NCBI GenBank assembly: GCA_937142855.1 | Contig: CAKZQZ010000086.1 | Location: forward strand, 1-40,639 | Reading direction: 5' to 3' | Source of the DNA: an uncultured Alphaproteobacteria bacterium | GTDB taxonomy: Bacteria > Pseudomonadota > Alphaproteobacteria > Puniceispirillales > Marisalimonadaceae | DNA: 40,639 nucleotides | Shown here: positions 10,397-19,860 of the stretch, one piece after another | How positions within the stretch are numbered: position 1 is the stretch's first letter | How the letters are laid out: each line of letters opens with the position of its first letter | Made by a program: the position numbers and the translations under genes | Notes under the pieces: generated by a model | The model's input: only the letters and a program-made list of their open reading frames with translations | Databases searched by the model: none | Told to the model about the DNA's origin: nothing

Positions 10397-11155
10397 ATGA
10401 TAGAATTAATCCCTAACATAATTTTATCTAATCCTCAGCTAGGCGAAAATATAGGTTCAACTGCTAGGGCAATGAAAAATTTTGAAATTGAAAAATTAAG
10501 ATTAATAAATCCAAGAGATGGTTGGCCTAACAAATCTGCATATGCAATTTCAGCTGGAGCAGAAAGTGTTTTAAATAGCGCTCAAAATTTTAATTCACTA
10601 AGGGATGCAACAACAGATATATCTCTTTTGTTTGCTACCACTGCAAGAAAGCGAGTAATTGGAACAAAGTCGATGGATATATTTCAGTCAATTCAAAAAT
10701 CCTTTGACCATATTATTAATGGTGGTTCAGTAGGTTTTCTTTTTGGACCCGAACAGTCTGGGTTATCAAATGATGAAGTGGTACAAGCTGATTACACCAT
10801 AACATTTCCTCTTAATAAAAACTTTTCATCATTAAATTTATCTCAAGCAGTATTATTAATTTGTTGGGAATGGGATAAATTAAAAAGAAAGTATGAAAAA
10901 CAAGATTCTCGAATTCTTATTAATAAAAAGTTAAAGAAAAGTACTCAGCTTTCAAACGTTGGTGATAGAGAATATTTTTATGAACAATTAGATGACCTTT
11001 TAACAAAATCTGGTTTTTTTTATTCTCCTGAAATGGCACCTACTGTAAAGAGAAATATTAGGAGTTTATTTAATAGAGCTTCACTAAGCCATCAGGATTT
11101 ACGAACATTGCATGGAGTAATTAGATCATTAGCAGGAATTTCAAATCGTACTTGA
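10397..11155 (+). CDS. trmJ: TrmJ-type SpoU rRNA/tRNA 2'-O-methyltransferase
   Basis: A SPOUT-fold RNA 2'-O-ribose methyltransferase of the TrmJ family, which in other bacteria methylates position 32 of several tRNAs. The motifs are clear: NIILSNPQLGENIGSTARAM at the start, FLFGPEQSGLSNDEV, and FPLNKNFSSLNLSQAVLL at the cofactor knot. The frame opens at a TTG at 10340 inside cysS, but the conserved domain starts right after the ATG at 10397, so I use that; neither start has a convincing ribosome site. Its TGA stop lies inside the TTGACA box of the probable rpsD promoter. Confidence 0.85.
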   Translation: MIELIPNIILSNPQLGENIGSTARAMKNFEIEKLRLINPRDGWPNKSAYAISAGAESVLNSAQNFNSLRDATTDISLLFATTARKRVIGTKSMDIFQSIQKSFDHIINGGSVGFLFGPEQSGLSNDEVVQADYTITFPLNKNFSSLNLSQAVLLICWEWDKLKRKYEKQDSRILINKKLKKSTQLSNVGDREYFYEQLDDLLTKSGFFYSPEMAPTVKRNIRSLFNRASLSHQDLRTLHGVIRSLAGISNRT

Positions 11156-11179
11156 CATTTCTTTAATTGTAAGTATTTT
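11152..11179 (+). promoter_or_regulatory. candidate rpsD promoter
   Basis: A consensus -35 box TTGACA at 11152-11157 is followed, after a 16-nt spacer, by the weaker -10-like TATTTT at 11174-11179. It lies about 110 nt upstream of rpsD and overlaps the trmJ stop codon. In such AT-rich DNA -10 matches are cheap, but a perfect TTGACA is not. Confidence 0.45.
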
Positions 11180-11186
11180 TCGAATT

Positions 11187-11287
11187 AATTTCCGATAATG
11201 TGGATTTTAACGTGGTGTTATTAATCCCGAAGTTTACTTCTGATTGGAATAATCCTCTGCTTTTTGCAGACAAGTTAAGGGTAAAAT
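11187..11287 (+). promoter_or_regulatory. possible structured leader of rpsD
   Basis: The region between the candidate promoter and rpsD is richer in G/C and in inverted repeats than other gaps in this segment. GAAGT-TT-ACTTC forms a compact hairpin near 11230, and CTGC-TTTTT-GCAG forms another near 11257; GGATT and AATCC could pair around 11213-11229. S4 autoregulates through mRNA leaders in other bacteria, so an autoregulatory leader is an inference worth testing. I do not recognise it as a known family. Confidence 0.3.
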
Positions 11288-11914
11288 ATGCCTAAGTCAG
11301 ATCACAAAAGAACTAGTTCCAAACACAAAATAGATAGAAGATTAGGAATAAACCTATGGGGTAGACCAAAATCTCCTTTAAATGATAGAGAATATGCTCC
11401 TGGACAACATGGGCAAAGAAGAAAAAAGCCTACTGATTATGGTGTTCAATTAATGGCCAAGCAAAAATTAAAAGGTTATTATGGTAACATTGGAGAAAAA
11501 CAGTTTAAAAAATATTATACTGCTGCAGTAAGAAAAAAGGGTGATACTGGAGCTAACCTTATTGGAATTTTAGAATCTAGGCTTGATGCCATTATTTACA
11601 GAATGAAATTAGCCCCCACTGTTTTTGCATGCAGACAATTAATTAATCACGGCCATGTTCTTGTAAATGGAAAAAGGTGTAACATTCCTTCAAGGATGAT
11701 TAATGTGGGTGAGGTAATTGCTTTAAAAGATAAAGCTAAAAATATACCAGCCGTCATAGAGGCAACGACATTACCTGAAAGAGATGTGCCTGAATATGTT
11801 GAAGTAGATCATTCAAAGTTCAGTGGGTCTCTTCTACGGATACCGATGCCTGATGATGTTCCTTATCCTGTACAAATGGAAACAAATCTAGTTATTGAGT
11901 TTTACTCAAGATAA
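11288..11914 (+). CDS. rpsD: 30S ribosomal protein S4
   Basis: Primary 16S rRNA-binding protein of the small subunit. The 208-residue sequence begins like bacterial S4 and has the conserved [20 protein letters not shown] block, then an S4 RNA-binding domain ([37 protein letters not shown]). The ATG at 11288 follows AAGGGTAAA. It stands apart from the main ribosomal-protein operon, with its own likely promoter. It converges on grxD, whose stop lies 25 nt beyond the rpsD stop. Confidence 0.97.
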   Translation: MPKSDHKRTSSKHKIDRRLGINLWGRPKSPLNDREYAPGQHGQRRKKPTDYGVQLMAKQKLKGYYGNIGEKQFKKYYTAAVRKKGDTGANLIGILESRLDAIIYRMKLAPTVFACRQLINHGHVLVNGKRCNIPSRMINVGEVIALKDKAKNIPAVIEATTLPERDVPEYVEVDHSKFSGSLLRIPMPDDVPYPVQMETNLVIEFYSR

Positions 11915-11938
11915 TCTATGAAACCGATTATTAAACAA

Positions 11939-12268
11939 TTATTCAGCAGTAACGCCAGCTTGATTGAAATAATCGGTTAATTCTCCATTTTCATGCATCT
12001 CTCTAATTATATCACATCCACCAACAAATTCTTTTTTAACGTATAGCTGAGGTATAGTTGGCCAGTCAGAAAATTCTTTAATACCTTCTCTGATTTCGGG
12101 ATCTTCTAGTACATTTACACTATTAAATTTTATCCCCATATGGCTTAAAACACCTACTACAGCTGCAGAAAAACCACATTGAGGCATTACTGGAGTACCT
12201 TTCATAAATAATAACACCTCATTTTCATTAATGATGTTTTGAATTTTTTCTTTTGTGTTTTGTTCCAT
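11939..12268 (-). CDS. grxD: monothiol glutaredoxin (Grx4 type)
   Basis: A 109-residue CGFS-type glutaredoxin that binds a bridging [2Fe-2S] cluster with glutathione and passes it to targets, often together with BolA. The active site is KGTPVMPQCGFS with C31; WPTIPQLYVKKEFVGGCDI holds the cis-proline and glutathione-binding residues. An excellent ribosome site (AAAGGAG) precedes the ATG. It is the last gene of the minus-strand run purB to grxD and sits 11 nt after bolA. Confidence 0.96.
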   Translation of the reverse strand: MEQNTKEKIQNIINENEVLLFMKGTPVMPQCGFSAAVVGVLSHMGIKFNSVNVLEDPEIREGIKEFSDWPTIPQLYVKKEFVGGCDIIREMHENGELTDYFNQAGVTAE

Positions 12269-12279
12269 TTTAATCTCCT

Positions 12280-12516
12280 TTAACTATTTGGTGCAGAGGT
12301 GTTAAGTGCCAAAGCATGCAAATCTGTTCCCATTTTCCCATTCATAGCATTGTAAACCATCTGATGTTGTTGAACTCTTGTTTTGCCTTTAAACTCTGCT
12401 GCAACAATTTTAGCAGCATAATGGTCTCCATCACCTCTTAAATCATCAATAGTTATCTTAGCATTTGGAAAACTCTTAAGTAAAAGTTCTTCAATTTCAT
12501 TTGCTGTCATAGCCAT
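12280..12516 (-). CDS. bolA: BolA family protein
   Basis: A 78-residue class II KH-like BolA protein. Recognisable parts are the N-terminal helix (TANEIEELLLKSFPNAKITI), the loop DLRGDGDHYAAKIVA with the histidine used in cluster binding, and FKGKTRVQQHQMVYNAM with the conserved RVxxHQ element. BolA and monothiol glutaredoxins form heterodimers sharing a [2Fe-2S] cluster, and here the two genes are adjacent. The position directly after purL is a common alphaproteobacterial order. The ATG at 12516 has AGGA upstream; a second ATG two codons in is also possible. Confidence 0.93.
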   Translation of the reverse strand: MAMTANEIEELLLKSFPNAKITIDDLRGDGDHYAAKIVAAEFKGKTRVQQHQMVYNAMNGKMGTDLHALALNTSAPNS

Positions 12517-12537
12517 AATAGATCCTAACCTTAGATA

Positions 12538-14829
12538 CTAGCACATTATTGAGGTTAATGTGTTTTCATATAAATTTTTAATATCATTAATTGATATAGT
12601 AGTCACATTCTTAATATTCAAGTTGGAAGATGAATTCACTTCACCGAGGATAAAAAATTTTATATTATATTTTTTTAAAAGTAATTTAACTTTATTTAGA
12701 TTCTTAGTAGCGACAATTACTCTACCTTGATCTTCACCAAAACACCATGAATGAAGTAAAATATCTTTGCTATCTTTTTTTGATAATAGATCAGGTAAAT
12801 TTAAATCTATGCCTAAATTATTTTTAAATAACATTTCACAAATGGTTGGCAATAATCCACCATCTGAAATATCGTGAGCAGCTGTAATAAGTTTTTCTTC
12901 ATTTAATTTTAATATAATATCAATAATTTCTTTTTCATTTTCTAAGTTAATAGGTGGAGGAGCTCCATCAAATTCATTGTTAATAATTTCTTGATAAATA
13001 CTAGAACTAATCCACCCTTCAACAAATTCTTCTGATTGACCTAAAACTAATAGTGTATTTCCTTCCTCAGAGTTTACTCCTAAGCAGTTTTCTACCTTAT
13101 TAATTATTCCGACCATACCTATTACTGGGGTAGGTAAAATACCATTGCCATTAGTTTCATTGTATAGAGACACATTTCCAGACACTATTGGAGTGTTTAA
13201 ATAAGATGCAGCTTTGGATATTCCTTTAATAGCTCCAACTATTTCTCCCATAATATGTTTTTTTTCCGGATTACCAAAATTTAGATTATTAGTAATAGCT
13301 AGTGGTTTTGCACCTGATGCTGCAATATTCCTGGCCGCTTCACATACTGCCTGCATACCCCCTTCAAAGGGATTTGCTTTAACATATCTAGGAGTACAGT
13401 CTGTAGTCATAGCTAAACCTTTGCCAAGGCTATTATGATTTTCAGTCCCATGTATTTTAACTATTGCAGCGTCACTTTGGCCACTTGATAAGATAGTATC
13501 TCCCATTACCGAACAATCATATTGTTCCCAAATCCATTTTTTACTAGCCATATTAGGATTTTTAAAAACCTTAACTAAAATTTCATTAATAGTTTTGTTA
13601 ATAACAATTTTATTTAAATCAATTATTTTTTTATTATTAATTATTTCATAAGGCCTATCATATTCTGGAGCATCTTCAACCAATGGATTGATTGGTATAT
13701 TACAGGCTTCAAAACCATTCTTATTGAGAACTAACCTTCCAGTATCTGTTACTTTTCCAATAACAGCAAAGTCAAGGTCCCATTTGTCAAAAATTAATTT
13801 TGCTTTGTTTTCAGAGCCTGGCTTAAGTATCATTAACATTCTCTCTTGGCTTTCAGACAGCATTATTTCGTAACTGGTCATTTGTTCTTCTCTAGTTGGA
13901 ACAAGGTCTAAGTCCAAAAACATCCCTAATGAACCTTTAGAAGCCATCTCAACACTAGAACTTGTTAGGCCGGCAGCTCCCATATCCTGAATAGACAAAA
14001 CAGCGTCTGTATTCATTAATTCAAGACAAGCTTCTAGAAGTAATTTACCAGTAAATGGGTCACCTACCTGAACAGTAGGTCTTTTTTCAGAGCTGCTATC
14101 TGTAAATTCAGCTGAAGCCATTGTCGCCCCATGAATGCCGTCTCTTCCAGTTTTCGCTCCAACATAAATCACAGGGTTATTAGCTCCAGTAGCGGCAGAA
14201 TAAAAAATCTTATCTTTGTCTGCCAAGCCAACCGCCATCGCGTTGACTAAAATATTACCATCATAAGATTTGTCGAAGTTTGTTTCTCCTCCAACTGTTG
14301 GTATTCCAATACAATTGCCGTAACCACCAATTCCCTTAACGACACCAGAAAGTAGATGTTTTGTTAGGGGTTTTGATGCTGAACCAAATCGAAGAGCATT
14401 TAGTAAAGCTATTGGCCTTGCTCCCATTGTAAAAACATCTCTTAAAATGCCTCCTACCCCTGTTGCTGATCCCTGATAAGGTTCAATAAATGATGGATGG
14501 TTATGTGATTCTATTTTAAATATAGCGGCTAAACCGTCTCCAATATCTATAACGCCTGCGTTTTCACCTGGACCTTGAATAACATGAGAAGCTTCAGTAG
14601 GCATAGTTTTAAGCCATTTTTTTGAACTTTTATAAGAACAATGTTCTGAAAACATGGCTGAAAATATACCTAACTCGGTTTTGTTAGGAATTTTTTTAAT
14701 TTTTGTACAAATCAAATTATATTCTTCTTTGGTCAAACCCATTTCTAGTGCGGATTCAAGGTTGCTTTCCTGTTGGACCATGTACTCAAACTTATTATCT
14801 TCGTATAATTTATTATTTGAAACAGTCAT
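12538..14829 (-). CDS. purL: phosphoribosylformylglycinamidine synthase subunit PurL
   Basis: ATP-dependent amidotransferase subunit that converts FGAR to FGAM in purine synthesis. It is the small, 763-residue PurL that needs separate PurQ and PurS, both encoded just upstream. Motifs include [37 protein letters not shown], the AIR-synthase-like phosphate-binding [13 protein letters not shown] and [13 protein letters not shown]. About 20 residues precede the usual start; no clear ribosome site separates the first ATG from later ones. The purQ stop lies 3 nt before the ATG, so translational coupling is likely. Confidence 0.95.
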   Translation of the reverse strand: MTVSNNKLYEDNKFEYMVQQESNLESALEMGLTKEEYNLICTKIKKIPNKTELGIFSAMFSEHCSYKSSKKWLKTMPTEASHVIQGPGENAGVIDIGDGLAAIFKIESHNHPSFIEPYQGSATGVGGILRDVFTMGARPIALLNALRFGSASKPLTKHLLSGVVKGIGGYGNCIGIPTVGGETNFDKSYDGNILVNAMAVGLADKDKIFYSAATGANNPVIYVGAKTGRDGIHGATMASAEFTDSSSEKRPTVQVGDPFTGKLLLEACLELMNTDAVLSIQDMGAAGLTSSSVEMASKGSLGMFLDLDLVPTREEQMTSYEIMLSESQERMLMILKPGSENKAKLIFDKWDLDFAVIGKVTDTGRLVLNKNGFEACNIPINPLVEDAPEYDRPYEIINNKKIIDLNKIVINKTINEILVKVFKNPNMASKKWIWEQYDCSVMGDTILSSGQSDAAIVKIHGTENHNSLGKGLAMTTDCTPRYVKANPFEGGMQAVCEAARNIAASGAKPLAITNNLNFGNPEKKHIMGEIVGAIKGISKAASYLNTPIVSGNVSLYNETNGNGILPTPVIGMVGIINKVENCLGVNSEEGNTLLVLGQSEEFVEGWISSSIYQEIINNEFDGAPPPINLENEKEIIDIILKLNEEKLITAAHDISDGGLLPTICEMLFKNNLGIDLNLPDLLSKKDSKDILLHSWCFGEDQGRVIVATKNLNKVKLLLKKYNIKFFILGEVNSSSNLNIKNVTTISINDIKNLYENTLTSIMC

Positions 14830-14832
14830 TTT

Positions 14833-15531
14833 TTAACCAACAATATGTTCTATGCATTTAGTTAAAAACCTTAATCCGTCTGTACCACCATGAAGTGAAT
14901 TAATAGCTCTTTCTGGGTGTGGCATCATTCCTAAAACTTTTCCATTGGGTGATAATATACCAGCTATGTCATTGCTAGAGCCATTAGGGTTATAAGCAAC
15001 TTTATTATCAAAATCACTTCCTTTTACATATTTAAAAGCTATTCTTCCTTCATTATTTAACTCGTCTAAAAGTGGCTTAGGGGCAAAGTAATTTCCCTCA
15101 TTATGAGCAACAGGTATTTTAATTTGTTCACCTATCTGAAACCCCTCAGTAAAAGGGCTTTTAATTGTATTTTGAATTTCTAGGATTGTCTCTTTGCAAG
15201 TAAAGAGAAGGTTTTTATTTCTTATTAATGACCCTGGTAATATTCCAGTTTCAATTAGTATTTGAAATCCATTACATATACCAAGTAAAGAACCTCCTCG
15301 ACTAACGTGATTTTTAATATTCCTTATTATTGGTGATCTGGCTGCCAAAGCGCCGCATCTAAGATAATCACCAAAACTAAACCCACCTGGTATAACAATT
15401 AAATCTAAATTAGGAAACTCTGTATCTTTATGCCAAAGTTTCAAAGGTGCTTTGGGAGTGATTTTTTTAATAGCAACAACAATATCTCTATCACAATTAG
15501 AGCCAGGAAAAATAGCAACACCTGAACGCAT
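14833..15531 (-). CDS. purQ: phosphoribosylformylglycinamidine synthase subunit PurQ
   Basis: Class I glutamine amidotransferase subunit that supplies ammonia to PurL. The 232 residues contain the nucleophile-elbow cysteine in LLGICNGFQIL, the early FPGSNCDRD motif and the catalytic His-Glu pair in MMPHPERAIN. AGGAAA stands in front of the ATG. It sits between purS and purL with gaps of only a few nucleotides, the standard order for the three-protein enzyme. Confidence 0.96.
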   Translation of the reverse strand: MRSGVAIFPGSNCDRDIVVAIKKITPKAPLKLWHKDTEFPNLDLIVIPGGFSFGDYLRCGALAARSPIIRNIKNHVSRGGSLLGICNGFQILIETGILPGSLIRNKNLLFTCKETILEIQNTIKSPFTEGFQIGEQIKIPVAHNEGNYFAPKPLLDELNNEGRIAFKYVKGSDFDNKVAYNPNGSSNDIAGILSPNGKVLGMMPHPERAINSLHGGTDGLRFLTKCIEHIVG

Positions 15532-15536
15532 AATAG

Positions 15537-15785
15537 TTATATTTCCTTTATAATTTCAATATCATAATTTTCTATTACAGTATTAACCAGAAGAGTTTCA
15601 CACATTTTTTCTGTCTCTTTGAAAACTTGTTCCTCGTCATTATCCTGAAAATCCAAAATAATTTGTTTGCCTGTTCGAACATTATTACAATTATTAAAAC
15701 CTAGGTTTGATAGTGAATTTTGTATAGCTTGTCCCTGAGGGTCTAAGACACCTTGCTTTAAAGAAATATTTACAATTGCTCTCAT
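15537..15785 (-). CDS. purS: phosphoribosylformylglycinamidine synthase subunit PurS
   Basis: The small 82-residue subunit that holds PurQ and PurL together and helps pass ammonia. It has the usual pattern: a beta strand start, LKQGVLDPQGQAIQNSLSNL, then a helix with MCETLLVNTVIENYDIEI. Its presence confirms that the enzyme is the three-subunit form. It lies 11 nt after purC and 5 nt before purQ. Confidence 0.95.
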   Translation of the reverse strand: MRAIVNISLKQGVLDPQGQAIQNSLSNLGFNNCNNVRTGKQIILDFQDNDEEQVFKETEKMCETLLVNTVIENYDIEIIKEI

Positions 15786-15796
15786 TTCAACTCTTT

Positions 15797-16564
15797 CTAT
15801 TGTACTATTTCAGTTTTTGTATTTGAATATAACTTTTTTTCGGGAAGAATTTTAAGTCTTTCAGCTACTTCTTGATAAGCTTCTTTTAGACCACCAATAT
15901 CTTGCCTAAATAGGTCTTTGTCGAACTTATTATTTGTTTTTATGTCCCAAAGTCTACAATTATCAGGACTAATTTCATCTGCTAATAATAACTCTGTGCC
16001 ATCTTCTTCTGAAAAGTATCTTCCAAACTCAATTTTAAAATCTACAAGTTTAAGTCCTATGCCTAAGAACAAGCCCCTTAAAAAATCATTAATTCGTAAC
16101 CCATACTCTTGCATTTCTTCTAATTCTTCTCTTGTTCCCCAGTTAAAATTAACAATATGATCCTCATTAATTAGTGGGTCACCTAAATCATCTCTTTTGA
16201 GATAGTATTCTATTAAAGGATTTGGAAACACTTCACCTTCTTTCAATCCAAGTCTTTTAACTATTGAGCCAGCAGCTATGTTTCTTACCACAAATTCCAC
16301 AGGGATAATCTCTACCTTTTTAACTAATTGCTCTCTCATATTTAGTTTTTTGATATAATGGGTAGGGATACCTATTTCATGAATTTTTCTCATTAAAAAA
16401 TCTGAAATTGAGTTATTTAGTACGCCTTTTCCATTTATAATAGAATGCTTTTCAGCGTTATTTGCTGTAGCATCGTCCTTGAAATATTGTATAACAGTAT
16501 TTGCTGTTGGACCTTCAAATATAGTTTTAGCTTTTCCTTCATATAACATTTTCTTCTTTGTCAT
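15797..16564 (-). CDS. purC: SAICAR synthetase
   Basis: Phosphoribosylaminoimidazole-succinocarboxamide synthase, which joins CAIR and aspartate using ATP. The 255-residue protein carries the ATP-site start LYEGKAKTIFEG, VEFVVRNIAAGSIVKRLGL and LADEISPDNCRLWD, all strongly conserved. Its partner enzyme PurB, which releases fumarate from the product, is encoded directly upstream in the same run. Confidence 0.96.
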   Translation of the reverse strand: MTKKKMLYEGKAKTIFEGPTANTVIQYFKDDATANNAEKHSIINGKGVLNNSISDFLMRKIHEIGIPTHYIKKLNMREQLVKKVEIIPVEFVVRNIAAGSIVKRLGLKEGEVFPNPLIEYYLKRDDLGDPLINEDHIVNFNWGTREELEEMQEYGLRINDFLRGLFLGIGLKLVDFKIEFGRYFSEEDGTELLLADEISPDNCRLWDIKTNNKFDKDLFRQDIGGLKEAYQEVAERLKILPEKKLYSNTKTEIVQ

Positions 16565-16569
16565 TATTT

Positions 16570-17889
16570 TTAAAATTCCTCTGATTCGAAAACTTTATTA
16601 AAAATATGATCAACATGAACGAAGTGCTGTTTGATATTAAATAAGTTGTCTATTTCATCTTCACTTAAAAATTTGATTACATTGACATCATTTTTAAGTA
16701 ATTTTTTATATACATCTTTTCTCATATGCTCAGGCGTTTCCCAAACTTTCATGGCATTGCTTTGAACCATTTCATAGGCGTTTTCCCTACTCGCACCTTT
16801 TTGTGTTAAAGCTAATAAAACTTGTTGAGAATGCACTAAACCACCAAGTTTTTCTAGATTTGATATCATTGTTTCTGGATAAACAATTAAATTTTCAATT
16901 ACATCATTTAATCTTGTTAGTGCAAAATCTAGTGTAATTGTAGCGTCTGGTGACATCATCCTTTCAACAGATGAATGAGAGATATCTCTTTCATGCCACA
17001 AAGTAACATTTTCCAGAGCAGGAATTACCGAAGATCTTACAATCCTGGCAAGACCAGTTAGATTTTCTGTTAATACAGGATTTCGTTTATGAGGCATGGC
17101 GCTAGAACCTTTTTGACCTTTTGAAAAGAATTCTTCTACCTCTCTAACCTCAGTTCTTTGAAGATGCCTAATTTCAGTTGCTAATCTTTCAACACTGGAC
17201 GCTATTACACCTAAGGTAGAAAAAAACATAGCATGTCTATCTCTAGGAATTATCTGTGTAGAAACATCTTCGGGTTTTAATTTTAATTTTTCCGATACGT
17301 ATGTTTCTACGTAAGGGTCTATATGGGCAAATGTACCAACTGCTCCAGATATTGCACAAGTACTGATTTCTTTTCTTGCTTCTATCAATCTTTTTTTATT
17401 CCTTAGAAATTCCGCATAGTATCCAGCTAATTTTAGACCAAAAGTTATAGGTTCTGCATGAATTCCATGAGATCTGCCAATCGTGATAGTATTTTTATGT
17501 TCAAATGCACGTTTTTTTAGGGTGCTTAGTAAGCAATCAATATCTTGCAGTAAGATATCGGAAGCTTTTTGAAGTTGTATTGACAGTGTGGTATCAAGTA
17601 TATCTGATGATGTCATTCCTTGATGAATAAATCTAGCGTCTTCACCAATATGTTCAGCTAAATTTGTAAGAAAAGCTATGACATCATGTTTAGTTGTCTT
17701 TTCTATTTCATCAATTTTATCTATTTCAAACTTTCCTTTTTGCCAAATTACTTTAGCTGCTTCTTCGGGAATTACGCCTAATTTTGCTTGGGCATCACAG
17801 GCATGTGCTTCAATTTGAAACCAAATATTAAATTTTTCTTCTTGAGACCAAATTTTTACCATTTTTTCTCTAGAATATCTTTCAATCAT
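16570..17889 (-). CDS. purB: adenylosuccinate lyase
   Basis: Cleaves SAICAR and adenylosuccinate, acting twice in purine synthesis. The 439-residue fumarase/aspartase-superfamily protein shows TKHDVIAFLTNLAEH, HQGMTSSDILDT, the catalytic-His segment RSHGIHAEPITFG and the superfamily signature SKGQKGSSAMPHKRNP. It is the first gene of the minus-strand purine/BolA run. The likely promoter lies in the divergent 89-nt gap to the small gene on the plus strand. AGG about 11 nt before the ATG is the probable ribosome site. Confidence 0.96.
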   Translation of the reverse strand: MIERYSREKMVKIWSQEEKFNIWFQIEAHACDAQAKLGVIPEEAAKVIWQKGKFEIDKIDEIEKTTKHDVIAFLTNLAEHIGEDARFIHQGMTSSDILDTTLSIQLQKASDILLQDIDCLLSTLKKRAFEHKNTITIGRSHGIHAEPITFGLKLAGYYAEFLRNKKRLIEARKEISTCAISGAVGTFAHIDPYVETYVSEKLKLKPEDVSTQIIPRDRHAMFFSTLGVIASSVERLATEIRHLQRTEVREVEEFFSKGQKGSSAMPHKRNPVLTENLTGLARIVRSSVIPALENVTLWHERDISHSSVERMMSPDATITLDFALTRLNDVIENLIVYPETMISNLEKLGGLVHSQQVLLALTQKGASRENAYEMVQSNAMKVWETPEHMRKDVYKKLLKNDVNVIKFLSEDEIDNLFNIKQHFVHVDHIFNKVFESEEF

Positions 17890-17978
17890 TTCTTAAACCT
17901 AATAAATTATTTTTAACTAAAATATATAAAAATTCATAATTACTTATACTAAAAAAAACATAATAATATATACTTAAT

Positions 17979-18176
17979 TTGATTAAAAAAATATTTGAGA
18001 ATTTAATGATATTTAGTTCAATTCTAAAAAAAACCGTTCAAATTTTAGCTACTAATCCAGTTGCAAGAAAAAAAGCAGGTGATTTAGCTGTAAAAGCATA
18101 TAAATCAGCTAAGCCAGTAATAGATGAGACAAGAAAAAATATAGAAAAAAGTTTGAAGAATAATTTTAAAAAATAA
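17979..18176 (+). CDS. small lysine-rich conserved protein
   Basis: A 65-residue basic protein if the TTG at 17979 is used, or 56 residues from the ATG at 18006, which follows a weak GAG. The core NPVARKKAGDLAVKAYKSAKP resembles short helical proteins seen in many Alphaproteobacteria, whose function I do not know. There is no clear membrane segment; the composition predicts an amphipathic, highly charged helix. It stands alone between divergent purB and convergent map. Confidence 0.6.
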   Translation: MIKKIFENLMIFSSILKKTVQILATNPVARKKAGDLAVKAYKSAKPVIDETRKNIEKSLKNNFKK

Positions 18177-18198
18177 AAATTTATTTTAAATTAGTAGA

Positions 18199-18984
18199 TC
18201 ATACATATTCTGGTTGATCATACCCTTTAGGAGAATTTGTAAAAACTTCATACCCGTTTGCTGTAACACCTATGCTATGCTCAAATTGGGCTGATAAGCT
18301 TTTATCTCTTGTAACTGCTGTCCAACCATCAGATAAGATTTTTACATCATATTTACCTGAATTTATCATTGGTTCGATTGTAAAAAACATTCCTTCTTCA
18401 AGAATTTCACCTGAATTTGGAGCCCCATAATGTAAAATTGTTGGCGGAGCATGAAACACTTTACCTAACCCATGACCAGTAAAATCTCTTACAACGGACA
18501 ATCCATTTTTCTCTGCATGTGATTGTATTGCGTATCCAATATCACCAGTTGTGCTCCCTGGCTTGACTGTCTCTATACCTAACCAAAGACATTCGTAAGT
18601 TATCTTAGTAAGAAATCTAGCCTTTTTAGAAGGTTCACCTACAAAATACATTCTACTTGTATCACCGTACCAGCCATCAAGTATTACTGTTACATCAATA
18701 TTTAAAATATCTCCTTCATCCAGTATTTTGTCTCCTGGTATACCATGACAAACAACATGATTAACTGAAATGCAAGTGGATTTAGGAAACCCTCTATAAT
18801 TAAGTGGTGCTGGGATAGCGTTGTTTTTAATTATATATTCATGGCATAAATCATCTAAATATCCAGTAGATACACCTTTTTTAACATATTTAGTAATATA
18901 GTCTAAAACATCTGCTGCAAGCCTTCCAGCTTTGTGCATTTTTGCAAATGCTCTTGAATCATGTTTTTGAATATTATTATTCAT
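18199..18984 (-). CDS. map: methionine aminopeptidase, type I
   Basis: Removes the N-terminal methionine from new proteins. The 261 residues carry all five metal ligands in the usual context: two aspartates around DVTVILDGWYGDTSRM, a histidine in FTGHGLGKVFH, and glutamates in FTIEPMIN and AQFEHSIGVT; the substrate-binding histidine is in NHVVCHGIPG. AGGAA lies just before the ATG. It diverges from the CinA-like gene across a 102-nt AT-rich gap that probably holds promoters for both. Confidence 0.95.
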   Translation of the reverse strand: MNNNIQKHDSRAFAKMHKAGRLAADVLDYITKYVKKGVSTGYLDDLCHEYIIKNNAIPAPLNYRGFPKSTCISVNHVVCHGIPGDKILDEGDILNIDVTVILDGWYGDTSRMYFVGEPSKKARFLTKITYECLWLGIETVKPGSTTGDIGYAIQSHAEKNGLSVVRDFTGHGLGKVFHAPPTILHYGAPNSGEILEEGMFFTIEPMINSGKYDVKILSDGWTAVTRDKSLSAQFEHSIGVTANGYEVFTNSPKGYDQPEYV

Positions 18985-19086
18985 AATTTCCTATAATTTC
19001 ATTTTTTAAAGATGAATATCAAATATATTTATATATAATCATAATTTATTACGTACAATATTATTTTTTATTAAGGAATTTTAATA

Positions 19087-19860
19087 ATGGTTTCAACGGC
19101 AGGGATTATAATTATTGGGGATGAAATACTTTCTGGAAGAACTAAAGACACTAATATTAATTGGATCGCAAGTGAACTAAATAAAATAGGCGTAAGGTTA
19201 ACAGAAGCTAGAATTATACCAGATGATCAAATTACAATAATTGATACTATAAAACTTTTTACAAAAAAGTTCACATATGTTTTTTCATGTGGAGGTATTG
19301 GCCCAACACATGACGATATAACAACAGAATGTGTTGCCAAAGCTTTTAATCAAGAACTAGTTAAAAGCAAAGAAGCAATGAGAAGATTGACCATTCATTA
19401 TGAAGGAACAAATATAGATTTTAACGAAGCACGTCAAAAAATGGCTATTGTCCCATCCAATTCAATCCTTATTGATAATCCAGTATCTGCAGCACCAGGC
19501 TATAAAATTGAAAATCTTTTTGTTTTTGCTGGAGTACCAAAAATTATGCAAGGTATGTTTCATACCATTATGAATGATTTGTCAGGTGGCAAAAAGCTTT
19601 TGTCTAAAACAGTTTCTAGTAATTTAGGAGAAGGGTTAATTGCAAAAGATTTAGAAAAGATTGAAACTGAATTTATAGATGTAAAGATTGGTTCATATCC
19701 TTATTTTAAACCAGGTAACTTTGGAACCTCAGTTGTTTTAAGGTCAGAAAATAAAAACCAACTTAATGAAGCTTCAAAAAAAGTTTTGATTTCAATAATT
19801 AAGCTTGGTGGGAAAGGTAAAATTTTAGAAGAAAACGAAATAGACGACAGATCTTTATAA
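19087..19860 (+). CDS. CinA N-terminal-like, molybdopterin-binding-fold protein
   Basis: A 257-residue protein of the competence/damage-inducible protein A family, matching only the MoaB/Mog-like domain. Motifs are IIGDEILSGRTKDTN near the start and SCGGIGPTHDDITTECVA, the family nucleotide-site loop. The C-terminal nicotinamide-nucleotide amidase domain of full CinA is absent, as in the shorter proteobacterial group. Full-length relatives act in pyridine nucleotide clean-up, but for this short form the role is not settled. It ends directly against the rhomboid gene's stop. Confidence 0.8.
   Translation: MVSTAGIIIIGDEILSGRTKDTNINWIASELNKIGVRLTEARIIPDDQITIIDTIKLFTKKFTYVFSCGGIGPTHDDITTECVAKAFNQELVKSKEAMRRLTIHYEGTNIDFNEARQKMAIVPSNSILIDNPVSAAPGYKIENLFVFAGVPKIMQGMFHTIMNDLSGGKKLLSKTVSSNLGEGLIAKDLEKIETEFIDVKIGSYPYFKPGNFGTSVVLRSENKNQLNEASKKVLISIIKLGGKGKILEENEIDDRSL

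Noticed and set aside
11924-11976. 9-bp inverted repeat CCGATTATT / AATAATCGG between rpsD and grxD as a bidirectional terminator
   Set aside because: The arms are 35 nt apart and the right arm lies within grxD codons; there is no T-run on either side, so I do not call a terminator.
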